From NCBI RefSeq assembly GCF_932276165.1, contig NC_064000.1:8184001-8248000 (forward strand): a DNA stretch of 64,000 nt. The letters run 5' to 3'. Of this stretch, positions 20,816 through 33,130 are shown piece after piece; position 1 is the first letter of the stretch, and every line of letters starts with the position of its first letter. The notes beneath the pieces were generated by a model. That model ran no database searches. It was not told the DNA's origin and was given only the letters and a program-made list of their open reading frames with translations. The position numbers were made by a program, and so were the translations under genes. Source of the DNA: Plutella xylostella (taxonomy: Eukaryota; Arthropoda; Insecta; Lepidoptera; Plutellidae).

Positions 20816-23046
20816 TTAAGCGGGAATAAACCAGATCTCGATATAAGGAGGGATGGCTAAACAGTCCCTTTTAAAATGAATGGGTTGTATTCCTACCTAT
20901 TCATTATTACGCCGCAAATTCGGACATATTTTTGGTTTAAGCTCGGCTTTGTTGGGTACAGTCTGCAAAAGAGATACCTATGTATCATTCAGTCCCAGTA
21001 CAAATAAAATACTTAATATGCATTATAAAGTGTGCACACACCTAAACGTCCAGAATTGATTTTTTCTGTGATTTAAACAGCGATAAAAAACTATTTTAGC
21101 CTAAAAATTTCATCAATGTAATTTTTCTAACATCTAAAAAAAGTCGTCGGTACAACCTTACATTAATCCATACGTTATTCATATTTTGAGCCGTTATTAA
21201 AGGATTACATGGCACAGAGGGGTAAAGATTTTTTAATATTCATTAAACTCCTCTTACCCTTTTGTGTTCAATATATTATTAAATACACTGTAATTCCGAA
21301 CACCGACATGTATTAACTCACTGGCGTGAATATAAATACACTGGCTTGCAAAATAAATACGGATTTATTCAAATTTTCAACCAGATGGCGCAGTGGTTAG
21401 GAACTCTCGATTTGGCAAATTTTGGTTTTGTTTTTGTAAAAATCCAGGGCTGGTTTAAAATGTGACTTAGATTTGGTGACATTAGGTGTACACGTCACGG
21501 TCAACATCTAGTCGTAATGATAATTTAAGTAAATAAAAAGGTTTTACCTGTACTTTAATGTTTAATTCCATTTTTATGTTAAGTTATTTCAATATTTGCA
21601 TCAGAGTGTGACCTCACCTAGACGTCATTAAACAGGGCATTATGAAAACATTACAAAAAGACACGCAACTTTTTCACTAACACGCAAGTTTTTATGCACC
21701 TACTGTAGAGACGACATACAGGTACTTATACAGGGTGTTGTACAAAAGTAATCTACTTACGCCCACATAAATAAAATATTATTATGTATTAAAGTCTTTC
21801 TCTTTTTTTCATCGTGTCGGTGACAAAATAAGTGTCACCGTGGTGAAGGGATTGGCCAGTTTGATTAGCGTTAACAAAAACGATCTAGTATCTTTACTAT
21901 ATCTATACTTAGACACATGCTAGGCGGTGACAAAAGTCGTCAGATTCTGTTCTAAATACTCTTCAAACGTACTTACAGTAATACCTACTTAAAAAATATT
22001 TAAAATTTCCGTAACATTGAAACGCTTACTAAACCTACAGGAAGTAGCAAGTGTGTATTTAATTATTTCTACCCTCGAAGTGTCCCCAGAGAGAAAAAAA
22101 GAGCGATGGCGAAGTTCAAATATGGAAGCCACTTTTAAATTCCTTTTTAAAGCGCGCCAGATGAAAATAATTAAAAGGTTGGCCACTTTTTGTGCTTTAT
22201 CATTTTATTTGCAAGTTTAAAATTTATATTAATAAGGATGCCGATGCACGACCGACAGTCGGTGACCGAGTTTTTATAGGAGGAAAATATGTAGAGAGTA
22301 CAGATTGCAATATATTTAAAGAAATACATGGAGTAACAAGGATAATAGGCTGGAAATACATTGCATGTTATAATAATTCACATTTGTCACATAAAATTAT
22401 GGGACATGTTTATTGTCCTTTGTGTTTAGTTTTTCTTTTTGTAATAAATACTTAAGTTTATTTTGGTTCTGTTATTCTTTTACTTATATCCGGATCATTT
22501 GAGCGTTTTGTATCCAAATCTTATTTATTCATTCTTTTCTCCAAAATGTCTACTAAAAATCAATACCTGTGCTTTGCACTAGAAGTCTCGAAATGTAGGT
22601 AATAAAGGACCCATCCTTGTATGCATGTTTAATTGTTTAAAGGATGAAAAAGAAACTGCAGGTTACTAAAATCAGTAAAGTTCATCTTTATTTTAAACGA
22701 AAAACAATTATTTGAGTCGAACGCCATATTTGGAACAGAGCATTTGTATGCTAGGTTTGTACCTAATGAATTCTGAGTCAATCATTAATATCATGCTGCG
22801 TTCAGAAATGATGTAGCCGGACAGTTTGGGGTAATCAGAGGGGTCACTTTTTAAGTCGACGAACGAACGAACAAGAATGTTCACGCAATCTGCGCGCCGA
22901 GATAGAGCCGTGGTTCGCGCAGCAATCTGAAACTTCGGAACAACAAATATGCAGCGTTAACCACCGGTGACAGCTGACGGAATGACAGCTCTTCTTTGTT
23001 CGTTCGTTCGATTTTGGTAGTAGCCCTGCAGAATCAGATAGCTACG
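20816..23046. other. Intergenic DNA, no recognised gene
   Basis: Small frames at 21989-22455 have no domain signal. A partial acagggtgttgtacaaaag motif at 21730 may be an element end without a partner. A cgaacgaacgaac / gttcgttcgttcg pair at 22860 and 22998 hints at another small TIR element. Confidence 0.4.
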
Positions 23047-23926
23047 TACAGTTCTCCCATATTAATAATGCGCATGCAAATCTTCGCAAACTGTCGTATT
23101 CCCGGAAACACCCGAATCATTGAATCGTAAGAGCACTTGCATTTTGATCCTTGTTCGAAAGAAATAGTAGTCAATATCATGTGACACATAATCGAAAACA
23201 ATTTGGGCGGTCGGTGTCTGTCACCGATCAGTCAAGGGTCTCAAGGTCAAGATCAGCATTACTTTTGTGGAATTATAAAGAGCTGCAATTACACATCGTT
23301 CTTGTTATTTTTTTCAAATGTGAATTTAATTTCAACTTTAATTATTTTTGACGATGCCATATTATGAGGCACATTTAAGAATAAAATATACGTCACATTG
23401 ATAGACTTCACTTTGCCAATAAAGCCACAGCCAAAAGACCAAGTTTGTAATTGTAATATTATTGTGAATGATCAGCGCTGTAAATACTTTTGAACTGAGA
23501 TTTTAATGTAAACATTTTTATTAATGTGAAATAATCAGTGCTGTAAATACTTTTGAACTAAGATTTAAAAATTTTAATGTGTTTGAAATCCATTTCTCCT
23601 TATAATATAGGTAAACCTTGTGTTATTCAAACCTTCTTTCATCCATCTTTACATCAGCTTTCAGTAAGACACTTGAAAAGGACCTACTGTAACATTTTCG
23701 AAGTAAATTTTAATATTATGGAATATTATGAATTATCGAATCAAATTTCGTTACTGATAAATCAATTATCTCTTTAAGCACCAATTACATAATTCTACTA
23801 AAATTTCATGAAGAAAATGCACTTAACCACTCTAAATACATAATAGTTTTCTAACGCTCGGGAATACGACCGTTGCAGAACAATGGCGAAGATTTCTATG
23901 TGCATTATCAATTTTGGGGAACTGTA
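23047..23926. mobile_element. 880-bp MITE with about 60-bp TIRs
   Basis: The left end (tacagttctcccatattaat, aatgcgcatgcaaatcttcg, tcgtattcccgg) is repeated inverted at the right (cgggaatacga, cgaagatttctatgtgcatt, ttttggggaactgta). The short copy at 5915-6107 belongs to the same family. No transposase was found. Confidence 0.8.
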
Positions 23927-23999
23927 GTCCTTTTACCTCGGTCATTCTACAGTAAAACGAGTTAGTAATAAAACTCTTCATTTTCAATCGTGTAAATGC

Positions 24000-24145
24000 A
24001 CTAATGCCGAGTTGCAGAAAGGGACTTTAAGCTAATGTCGACATTAAATCTATGTCTGTCTCTATCTGTCCGTATACTGTCAAAGCAAGGCAACAATACA
24101 TTTAATGCCGACATTAACTTAAAGATCCTTTCTGCAACTCAGTGT
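24000..24145. mobile_element. 146-bp MITE
   Basis: The left end (gccgagttgcagaaaggga, taatgtcgacattaaa) pairs with the right end (taatgccgacattaa, tcctttctgcaactcagtg), leaving a short interior that contains tgtctgtctctatctgtc. Its left end is about 180 bp from the last exon of the Gr array. Confidence 0.75.
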
Positions 24146-24320
24146 TAGCTAACTTCCTCTAGTGTTTTGCTACTCTTATTACGAGTAGTAATAAAATTGT
24201 AGTGCATTCACACTGTCAATGTCAATACTCCAGTTCTAAATCTTTATTATATTGACCGGTAGAATCAATTCTTCACTAGCAACTGCTGGAACGTTCTAGA
24301 TACACACAGGATGTTCTTGT

Positions 24321-27286
24321 TCACAGCAGCACGAGCTGCAGCAGCATTAGCGTGAGTGTGAGCAGCACGCCGCACAGCCGCAGCAGCAGCGCCGGCTGCA
24401 CGGCGAACAGCCCGCACGCTGACAGCTTCTGGAACGTTCTAGACACACGCAGAATGTTCTTGCTGAGCTTGCGCTTCTCATCTGGAACAAAACATCAAAC
24501 ATGCATTTTTACTTTTTGCTCTGTACTTATATTATCCTTATCCGCTCCTGTTATTGAGTACTTTGTCACTTTGTCATTGACAGGTGACAAAACCTTAGGA
24601 TTGAATCGTGGGGGAAAGATTTGGCCCATCAGAATAATTATGATTTTCCCTGAATTTATGTTTTCACAAAGAGTAGAGGGAGAGAGAGACAACAATTTAA
24701 ATATTGAGGTGGCTAAAACTTTAATTCTGATTATAAAAAATGAGAGAACTAAGCCAATAATTTAGAACACAGAATTTTATGTTTTGAATGTAATACATTT
24801 TATACTCTACAAAATATACATACATGAATGATGGTCCAATGTTTGGGTGCACAGACAAACCATTCTCAAATGAGTCATTGATTGGTAGAAGGTTTCGCAC
24901 AAATAAGTTAAGTAGGAGTTCAGGACATGGCTCATAAGGTTCATCAAAGCGAAGAAATATACGACAGATGGCTGAAAACAGTTTTATTAAATTAAACAAA
25001 CATAATGCAAGCACTACACTACGCAGGTAATCCAAGTAAATAATCTAAATATCCCAATGTGATAGGAAATATCGCAATAGAATTTGAATAAACCGATAAA
25101 GCAGCATTCATCATCATTAATTACCATGTTAAAAATGGTGTAAGGTTTTTATGGTCACACAGAGAACTTACATGTGAATTATTTTGGTCATAGTAAACTA
25201 CAATTTTGACAGTCAAGAAACAATGCAGAAAAACTTTGATAAAACTGAGGAGAATCTGAAAAAACGCAATCAGTATAATGTTGTTAGGTAGAAGTCCAGA
25301 GGATTTTATCCACACAAAAATATATAAAATAAAATAAAACAGGCAAAAACTAAGCTTTCGAAAATGTAAAATTAAGAAATAAAAATATACAAACCGATGC
25401 TGCGTGTTTTGAAACTATACAAGGCCAGAACGCACCCATAGTGTACTAGCACTGTATAGTTTCAAGTGAAAAAAATAAATATTTTACTTGAAAATATACA
25501 CGATTTGTGCGTACTAATCGCGTATACTTTCAAGTTGGGATTTACTGAATCGAACTTGAAAATATACATTGCTATTACGCATATTGCTTGATTGGCGTAC
25601 TTGTCGCATATAATTTATACCTACATGCTGATTCTAATTTACTTAACTATTTCGGTAAATGTAAATGACTACAATTGACTTGTTCTGCCTGTCATACCTA
25701 TAAAATGATAATAAATGAAGATGAACAAGCTCTAATTTGATTGATAAATTGATATTTATAGCAATCATACTTGCAAGTAAGCATACCTACTAATATCTTA
25801 TTATTTAAATGAATTAAGAGTAATACCTACTACACTCCTGAACGGATAAGACTAGCTTAATGACGCCGTCGGCAATATTAAAGTGCATTTAACAGCGCAT
25901 CAAAATATTATTATAACGAAATAAAATAGTAAATTTTGATCAAATTTTAAATTTAATGGTTTAAAAAAATTTGGGTCATTTGGTGTTGACTTTTTGCCAC
26001 TTGGACTTATTCATTGCTCATGAGTGTAGTAGGTATTACCCTATAGACCTATTATAGACATATTTTTCATCAAGTTTTGAATTCACCGTAATTGTCTTTT
26101 ATGAATTGTTCTACACCCTCTCATGAGATAATTTTTACCATTAACAACAGTTCTACAGTTTAATTATCCATTTACTTTTTAACTTACGGTGTAAAAAAAA
26201 CACGTTACGAAATTAATGCCAAGTGCGGAATGATGATGCAATGTTTAGAAAGCAATAGACTTATTACTATTTCGCATGAAAGAAAGAGAGAGCAACAATT
26301 CAAAAGGGCTACCTGGTAACTAATCACGTATAGTTTCAAGTGCTCGCATTGCCGCTTGGCGCTTGAAAATATACACGATTAGTACGCAGTGGTAACTGCT
26401 GCAGTATATTTTCAAGCCATAATTTTGGCCCAACTTACTTGAAAATATACGCGATTAGTGCGTAATGGCCTTGTATACTTTCAAGTAAATCATGGCACCA
26501 TTTTAATTTGAAAATATACGCGAGCAGTCCCAACCTCTGCGTTCTGGCCTTGTATAGTTTCAAAACACGCACCGATGCTTGAAAAAGCTTTTGAAACATT
26601 TGATAGATCTGTAAAATCATTCTGAAAGTTCTCATATAGTCATTGCAATCATTTTCATTGCATTCAGTAAAAGGATCTTTAAGAAACTCCTCAATGTTTC
26701 TGATCCAATATGCAAAAACACGAACCATAATGTTAAGAATACACACGGCATATATCATGTGCAAATCAAAAATTACTATCATTCCAAGATAGACATTTCT
26801 CAAAGATTTGCCGGAATATGCGCGCGAACATAGATAATAAATGGTGACAAAAAAATAACTGATCAGCAACAGCCAATTATTCCGTGCCAGCCCGGAATAC
26901 ACTTCACTGCACTTTAACTTCTTAATCACTTCTTGAAGTTTCCTTAACAGCATGACATTCAAATCACTTTGCTGTCTGTTCAGTACTATAAGGATCACGT
27001 GTGAAAAGCAGCACACTATTCTGAATAAATTATTTATAGCTAAAAAAAAGTAGTCAAAGAAATACTGGCGTATTGATATGGAATACATAATGATGGTAAA
27101 AACCGCTACTAGATACGAAAAAATCTTGAATCTTGGTGAGTGGGGCGTGATAAAATTATCCCGCACTCGATATCGTGGTACTAACATTAGTGATTGAAAT
27201 AAATTCAGGGGTTTTAGTATTTGCACTAACTCAGGGTCTATGTGGTTGTCTATCAAATATTCTACTTTACTAGATGCGGACGACAT
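24321..27286 (-). CDS. Gustatory receptor gene A (alpha type)
   Basis: Four exons on the minus strand: 27286-26573, 25255-25172, 24971-24824 and 24481-24321 (TGA). Phases are 0, 0 and 1 and the product is 368 aa. Hydrophobic segments lie near residues 55-73, 80-103, 137-154 and 165-188 in exon 1. One more falls in each of exon 2 (ILLSFIKVFLHCFL), exon 3 (SVVYFFALMNLM) and exon 4 (LRLCGVLLTLTLMLLQL), giving seven in all. This is the insect gustatory receptor (7tm_7) pattern; such proteins form tastant-gated cation channels in sensory neurons. The family's last TYxxxxxQF motif is replaced by TLTLMLLQL. The start at MSSASSK is shared with E and G. Intron 1 holds a 1169-bp element directly after the donor GT, changing GTTTGT to GTGCGT. 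It is the last gene of unit B-A. A bitter-type ligand is inferred only from the local expansion. Confidence 0.9.
25402..26570. mobile_element. 1169-bp TIR element in intron 1 of Gr gene A
   Basis: The 32-bp ends are exact inverted repeats beginning gcgtgttttgaaactataca and ending ggccagaacgc when read inward. The target duplication is accgatgct (25393-25401 and 26571-26579); genes C, E and G show the empty site. The duplication contains the exon 1 donor itself. Near the ends are several short repeats of cttgaaaatatacgcgatta and tatagtttcaagt in both orientations. A 'cactcacgggcaatgaaa'-type MITE (25830-26030) is nested inside. A 9-bp duplication would fit Mutator-like elements (8 bp would fit hAT). 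No transposase is present. Confidence 0.88.
25830..26030. mobile_element. Nested MITE, 'cactcacgggcaatgaaa' family, copy 2 of 4
   Basis: Its ends are tacactcctgaacgg and tcattgctcatgagtgta, and the interior has tgacgccgtcggcaatatt and ttaacagcgcatcaaaatat, matching 10731-10976 in diverged form. It sits inside the 25402-26570 element. Confidence 0.55.
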
Positions 27287-27734
27287 TTTAAGTGACTCCA
27301 GAAAATGAAAGATGTTCTCAATTTTTGATTCGTCTGTGTATATACTTATATTTTAAAGTTTTTTCAGACGAAGTTACATTACCAGTCCAGTGACGATTGA
27401 TATTTACCAAAGGCATTCCAATTTCAGTCATCAGAAGTGGTAATTTGTAAATTGTATGATTTATTACTCACTTTTTTATCAATCAATCTATGTCTCTTGG
27501 ATTATATTAATCATTATTGTTATTTGGCTTTCTATGATATATTTTTTTTCAGTGGATAAGTATTTCGTTGGTTTTAATAACTATTAGGTACCTACATTCA
27601 CACTTATTAAATCAAAAGTTTCTAAAATCGGTCATATTTATAAACTTTATTATTATTTTTGTAAATGAGAGTTCTTATTATATGGCATAGGTTTTCAATT
27701 TCTATAACTTCAAAATGAAATCCGTCTTCATTGT

Positions 27735-29594
27735 TCACAGCAGCACGAGCTGCAGCAGCATGAGCGTGAGTGTGAGCAGCACGCCGCACAGCCGCAGCAG
27801 CAGCGCCGGCTGCACGGCGAACAGCCCGCACGCTGACAGCTTCTGGAACGTTCTAGACACACGCAGAATGTTCTTTCCGAGCTTGCGCTGCTCATCTGGA
27901 ATATTTATATATATAAAAAATAATATAAAAAAATAGATGAAGTATTTTATTTATACTGTCATTACGTTAATGTATGGAATGTTTTATTTTGCAGTGGTCT
28001 TTGACTAGCAATGGACAAAACGATGACATGAAATGACTTGAACCATTTTTACCTATTACACATTGAGATTAACTCCAGCATTAATCAAAGACTTAAAAAA
28101 GCTTCTGTCTAGCATTACAAGTTAACTAGTTTACAGTTGGCTGATGATGATATAATTATAGACGATAATAAATTAGTTAAATACTTACACGAGTGACGGT
28201 TAATTGTTTGTGTGCACAGACAAGCTGCTCTCAAGTCATTCATAGATTTGTAAAAAAATCCGCACAAGTAAGTTAAATACGAATTCAGGGCATGATTCAT
28301 TAGGTTCATCATGGTGAAAAAATATACCACAGATGGCTGCAAAAATAAATATTGACATGTAGATACAAGTTCCTGAAAGTTATCCAGATTTGTTTTGGGC
28401 AAGAGGTCGTGGCAATATTTTTCTCCTTTGGGAGATGGGGTATCTTCAAAACCCTATCCTTGATGTTTACCTTTTAGAGATAAAGCCTTGGCCTTTTTAT
28501 TTGAAAAACCGAATGTTGCAATGGTTTATTACTTTCAACTATGGCGATCTCGAAGGCTCACATGCTTGGTTACTTTTGCCAAAACTGTTGTACTTAACTT
28601 TTTTTGTCATGCTAATTACAATTTTAGGAACCTATCTATTAATACCTAGTGTATAGAGTCAAAAATTATTATAATAAAAGAAAATAATGCTTTACTACTT
28701 ACTGGTGAAACTTTTGGGTCGTGATAAAGTACAATTTTGAGAGTCAAGAAACAAAGCAAAAACACTTTTACAAAACTGAGGAGAATCTGAAATGACAAAA
28801 CCAAAGTAAGAATATTGTCGTTTACGAATATGAATATAATCAAAACATTAGCAAATTAAATAATTTTCGTATTATGTACTAACCGCTACTTGAAAAATCT
28901 TTTGAAACATGTAATATATTTGTAAAATAGATCTGAAAACTGAAATATATTCACAGCACTCATTTTCAATACGTACAGCGATGAGATCTTGAAGAAATTT
29001 TTCAATACTTCTGATCCAATGTGCGAAAACACGCACCATAATGTTAAGAATACATACACCATAAATCATATGAATATCAATAGTTAAAACCATTCCAAGA
29101 TAAAAGTTTCTCAAAAAACTCCCTGAATACACAATAGACCATAGAAACATCACATTGAAAAGAAAATACGTGACCAACAGCAGCCAATTATTCCGTGCTA
29201 GCCCAGAGTACACTTCACTGCACTTTAGCGTCTTTATCACTTCTTGAAGTTTCCTTAACAGCATTACATTCAAATCACTGTGTTGTACATTCAATAATAT
29301 CAGGACCACGTGTGATATGCAGCACACGATTCGGAATATAATATTTATAGCTTGTTTTACAGTGATGATGTTCTGGTATATTGATACACAATACAAAATC
29401 ATGGTAAACATCGCTACTAGGTACGAAAAAAACTTGAATCTCGGCGAATGAGGCGTGACAAAATTATCCCGCACTCGATATCGTGGTACTAGCATAAGTG
29501 TTTGAAATAAATTCAGGGGTTTTAGTACTTGGAGTAATTCAGGGTCGATGTGGTTGTCTATCAAATACTCTACTTTACTAGACCAAGCTGACAT
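27735..29594 (-). CDS. Gustatory receptor gene B (beta type)
   Basis: Exons are 29594-28884, 28786-28703, 28336-28189 and 27895-27735 (TGA), in phases 0, 0 and 1; the product is 367 aa. Donors are GTTAGT, GTAAGT and GTAAGT, and every acceptor ends in CAG. The N-terminus reads MSAWSSKVEYLIDNHIDPEL and the protein shares PLNLFQ, LVPRYRVRDNF and SDLNVMLLRKLQEV with the alpha genes. Exon 2 has the beta-type ending YHDPKVSP and exon 3 ends in CLCTQTINRHS. An upstream in-frame ATG would add 26 residues, but alpha and H align only from MSAW, so the shorter start is preferred. It is the first gene of unit B-A and the most compact intact gene, with no mobile element in its introns. Function is inferred from family resemblance. 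Confidence 0.9.
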
Positions 29595-30014
29595 ATTTAT
29601 ACTTTCAAGTTTATTTACAAAAAGCGTAAGGTTAAATACAAGACGTAATTTGTGAATCTTTTTATTTATCATGTCTTTGGCAGTCGATCTATTCTTTGCC
29701 CGACAGGATTATTTCACATATTTTTTCTGTTATTACGTTCTCAATGTTCAATTGTTCGGTCTATTTCACAATGGTCTATTTCAATATAAATTGAAATTCA
29801 TAGATTACCTTCAATTAATGTAGTGTTCATTAAGACTTATCAGATCAGAAAGTAATAAATAGGTACCGGACTTATCAACACCATCATATTTTAATGAATT
29901 GTGGTAAGTAAAAATATGATTAAGTACTTTTTAAAACTGATGAGTTTTAATTATTATCGTCATCACATTGGTTTTTAATTTCCATAGCTTTAAAGAGAAG
30001 TCCTTCTTCTTTGT

Positions 30015-32934
30015 TCACAGCAGCACGAGCTGCAGCAGCATGAGCGTGAGTGTGAGCAGCACGCCACACAGCCGCAGCAGCAGCGCCGGCTGCACGGCGA
30101 ACAGCCCGCACGCTGACAGCTTCTGGAGCGTTCTAGACACACGCAGAATGTTCTTGCTGAGCTTGCGCTTCTCATCTGGAACAAAACATCAAACATGCAT
30201 TTTTACTTTTTGCTCTGTACTTATATTATCCGCTCTTGTTGGCTCTTGTTATTGAGTACTTTGTCATTGACAGGTGACAAAACCGTAGTATTTAATCGTG
30301 GGGGAAAGATTTGGCCCAGGGCCCATCAGAATAATTATGATTTTCCCTGAATTTATGTCACTTCACAAAGAGTAGAGGGAGACATAGACAACAATTTAAA
30401 TATTGAGGTGGCTAAAACTTTAATTCTGATTATGCTGATTATAAAAAATGAGAGAACTAAGCCAATAATTTAGAACACAGAATTTTATGTTTTGAATGTA
30501 ATACATTTTATACTCTACAAAATATACATACATGAATGATGGTCCAATGTTTGGGTGCACAGACAAACCATTCTCAAATGAGTCATTGATTGGTAGAAGG
30601 TTTCGCACAAATAAGTTAAGTAGGAGTTCAGGACATGGCTCATAAGGTTCATCAAAGCGAAGAAATATACGACAGATGGCTGAAAACAGTTTTATTAAAT
30701 TAAACAAACATAATGCAAGCACTACGCAGGTAATCCAAGTAAATAATCTAAATATCCCAATGTGATAGGAAATATCGCAATAGAATTTGAATAAACCGAT
30801 AAAGCAGCATTCATCATCATTAATTACCATGTTAAAAATGTTAAAAATGGTGTAAGGTTTTTGTGGTCACACAGAGAACTTACATGTGAATTATTTTGGT
30901 CATAGTAAACTACAATTTTGACAGTCAAGAAACAATGCAGAAAAACTTTGATAAAACTGAGGAGAATCTGAAAAAACGCAATCAGTATAATGTTGTTAGG
31001 TAGAAGTCCAGTAGTGGTACTCTCGACGCGCAATCGATTTAGATTGTGTCACGCTTGCCTTCGAGTCATTTGGCACTCTGGAACGCGATGGTGGCGCCAC
31101 CTTGCCTACCGTATTTGGTGGTTTTCGGGTGAACTAGTTTAAATTCGGTTACGATCGCAAGTTGGTACTCTTGATCGCCATTTTGACAGTTGTCAATATT
31201 GAACATACTGGATATACGCAATCGCTAAGGCAAGAAGAAAAAAGTAACTTTATTACTTGTATTTTTACTTGTGAGTGTCGATTTTGTGTGGTTTTGTGTG
31301 GTACTGGTATTTGAGACTAAAGGTGCTGTGTTATGGCTTATTTAGCACTACGAATAGCGATTTTGCGCAATGCGCAGCGAAGAGATATTCGGAGGCGCAA
31401 AAATCAGCGGCGAATGGTGAGATATTTGGACGAAGCAGTGGAAATGGGACAGGCGGAGTTCGTCAATAATTACCGCCTCACAAAAGAACTTTTTGATGAA
31501 CTATGTGGAGACATAGAGCCCTTCATGAAGGAAGGGTTTAGTCCACCACGCTGGCCTAGTGCGGGTTGGTGGACCCCACCACAAGCAAGCTTGTGCTGAG
31601 AGAGTTTATTTATTTATTGATGAAGACCAACAAATGATACACTTGTTACATACATCAAGGCTACATAAATAAAATACAGTACAGGCCTCTGACTAGGATT
31701 AAGGACTGCTGCCGAAGCAGCAACCGGTACCCACGGCTTAACGTGCCGCCCGAAGCACGGAAGCGTCCAGAAAAGAACCACTTGAAATTGGTCACCCATC
31801 CAATGGCTGACCGTGCCAGTTGTTGCTTAACCTCAGTGATCAGTTAAGCCCGCTCGACTACAGACGCTTCGATAGTGTCAACTTGACACTATTCACGACA
31901 GTTTTTGTTTTTTTTTCTCTTTCATTCATTCTTTCACAAAGTAGCTGTCAGAATACACTGACAAGTAAAAAAGTTTCAAACAATCGTAACCAAATTTTAA
32001 GTGAAACCAAATTGTAACCAAATAGTCGTCAAGAGTACCAAATCTAACTTGAAATTGGTCCTGACTCAAGCTCAATATTAACGCAATATGAATAACCGTC
32101 TTGCGTATCAAGAGTAGCAGTACAGAGGATTTTATCCACACAAAAATATATAAAATAAAATAAAACAGGCAAAAACTAAGCTTTCGAAAATGTAAAATTA
32201 AGAAATAAAAATATACAAACCGATGCTTGAAAAAGCTTTTGAAACATTTGATAGATCTGTAAAATCATTCTGAAAGTTCTCATATAGTCATTGCAATCAT
32301 TTTCATTACATTCAGTAAAAGGATCTTTAAGAAACTCCTCAATATTTCTGATCCAATATGCAAAAACACGAACCATAATGTTAAGAATACACACGGCATA
32401 TATCATGTGCAAATCAAAAATTACTATCATTCCAAGGTACACATTTCTCAAAGATTTGCCGGAATATGCGCGCGAACATAGATAATAAATTGTGACAAAA
32501 AAATAACTGATCAGCAACAGCCAATTATTCCGTGCCAGCCCGGAATACACTTCACTGTACTTTAACTTCTTAATCACTTCTTGAAGTTTCCTTAACAGCA
32601 TGACATTCAAATCACTTTGCTGTCTGTTCAGTACTATAAGGATCACGTGTGAAAAGCAGCACACTATTCTGAATAAATTATTTATAGCTAAAAAAAAGTA
32701 GTCAAAGAAATACTGGCGTATTGATATGGAATACATAATGATGGTAAAAACCGCTACTAGATACGAAAAAATCTTGAATCTTGGTGAGTGGGGCGTGATA
32801 AAATTATCCCGCACTCGATATCGTGGTACTAACATTAGTGATTGAAATAAATTGAGGGGTTTTAGTATTTGCAATAACTCAGGGTCTATGTGGTTGTCTA
32901 TCAAATATTCTACTTTACTAGACGCGGACGTCAT
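30015..32934 (-). CDS. Gustatory receptor gene C (alpha type)
   Basis: Exons are 32934-32221, 30967-30884, 30679-30532 and 30175-30015 (TGA), in phases 0, 0 and 1; the product is 368 aa. It starts MTSASSK, with Thr where A, E and G have Ser. The rest of exon 1 is almost identical to A, including the NNWLLLISYFF membrane segment and the AYSGKSLRNVYLG loop. Intron 1 carries the Harbinger remnant 31012-32122 in a different place from the insert in A. The donor of exon 1 is GTTTGT and that of exon 3 is GTATGT. Upstream of the ATG the sequence aaccggcttcgaaaaaagga matches the end of a dispersed repeat also seen at 56284. It pairs with D in unit D-C and is predicted to be a functional chemoreceptor. 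Confidence 0.9.
31333..31599 (+). pseudogene. Harbinger transposase N-terminal fragment
   Basis: The frame starts MAYLALRIAIL and contains NNYRLTKELFDELC, which I recognise as the N-terminal signature of HARBI1-like transposases. After codon 68 it runs into an unrelated repeat (ccaccacgctggcctagtgc and on) and stops. The DDE nuclease domain is missing, so this copy cannot transpose by itself. Confidence 0.75.
31538..31860. repeat. Nested repeat fragments inside the Harbinger element
   Basis: The first part (agtccaccacgctggcctag, ccaccacaagcaagcttgtg) is the repeat of 59384-59510 in inverse order. The next part (aggactgctgccgaagcag, ggtacccacggcttaacgtg) resembles another dispersed lepidopteran repeat that I cannot name. 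Confidence 0.5.
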
Positions 32935-33130
32935 TTTAACCGGCTTCGAAAAAAGGACGATTTTCTCAATTTTTTATTCGTCTGTGTATATTTTTTTATA
33001 ATCAAGTTTATTCAGACGAAGTTACGTTACCAGTCCAGTGACGATTGGTATTTAATAAAAAGCACTTCAGTCATCAGAAGTGATAATTTGTAAATTGTAT
33101 GATTTATTACTCACTCTTTATCAATCAATC
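32935..33130 (-). promoter_or_regulatory. Conserved 5' flank of the alpha Gr genes (example: gene C)
   Basis: The region upstream of the ATG is shared by A (27287-27485), C, E (43223-43410) and G (49350-49545). Common blocks are ttctcaatttttgattcgtctgtgt, the acgaagttac..taccagtccagtgacgatt block and catcagaagtg. Being kept in all four units, it probably includes the promoter and 5' untranslated part. No TATA box or start site can be assigned. In C the proximal part matches a dispersed repeat. Confidence 0.45.

Larger units (their letters stand above)
31012..32122 (+). mobile_element. Harbinger-type transposon remnant in intron 1 of Gr gene C
   Basis: The ends tagtggtactctcgacgcgc and gcgtatcaagagtagcagta are imperfect inverted repeats of about 22 bp. 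The 3-bp duplication CAG (31009-31011 and 32123-32125) is confirmed by the empty site in genes A and E. A 3-bp duplication is usual for PIF/Harbinger. Part of a transposase is visible at 31333-31530 and the rest is replaced by other repeats. Confidence 0.88.

Noticed and set aside
21375..21480. SINE head suggested by agatggcgcagtggttagg
   Set aside because: An A-box-like word is present but no B box or family body follows, so the evidence is too thin.
22192..22455. 87-codon frame as a small gene
   Set aside because: It lies in AT-rich intergenic DNA without a domain, signal peptide or neighbour that would support it.
27715..27936. Plus-strand open frames rich in Ser across each last Gr exon
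   Set aside because: They are the antisense reading of the GC-rich exon 4 of the minus-strand receptors. They recur at every copy and have no separate start signals or domain.
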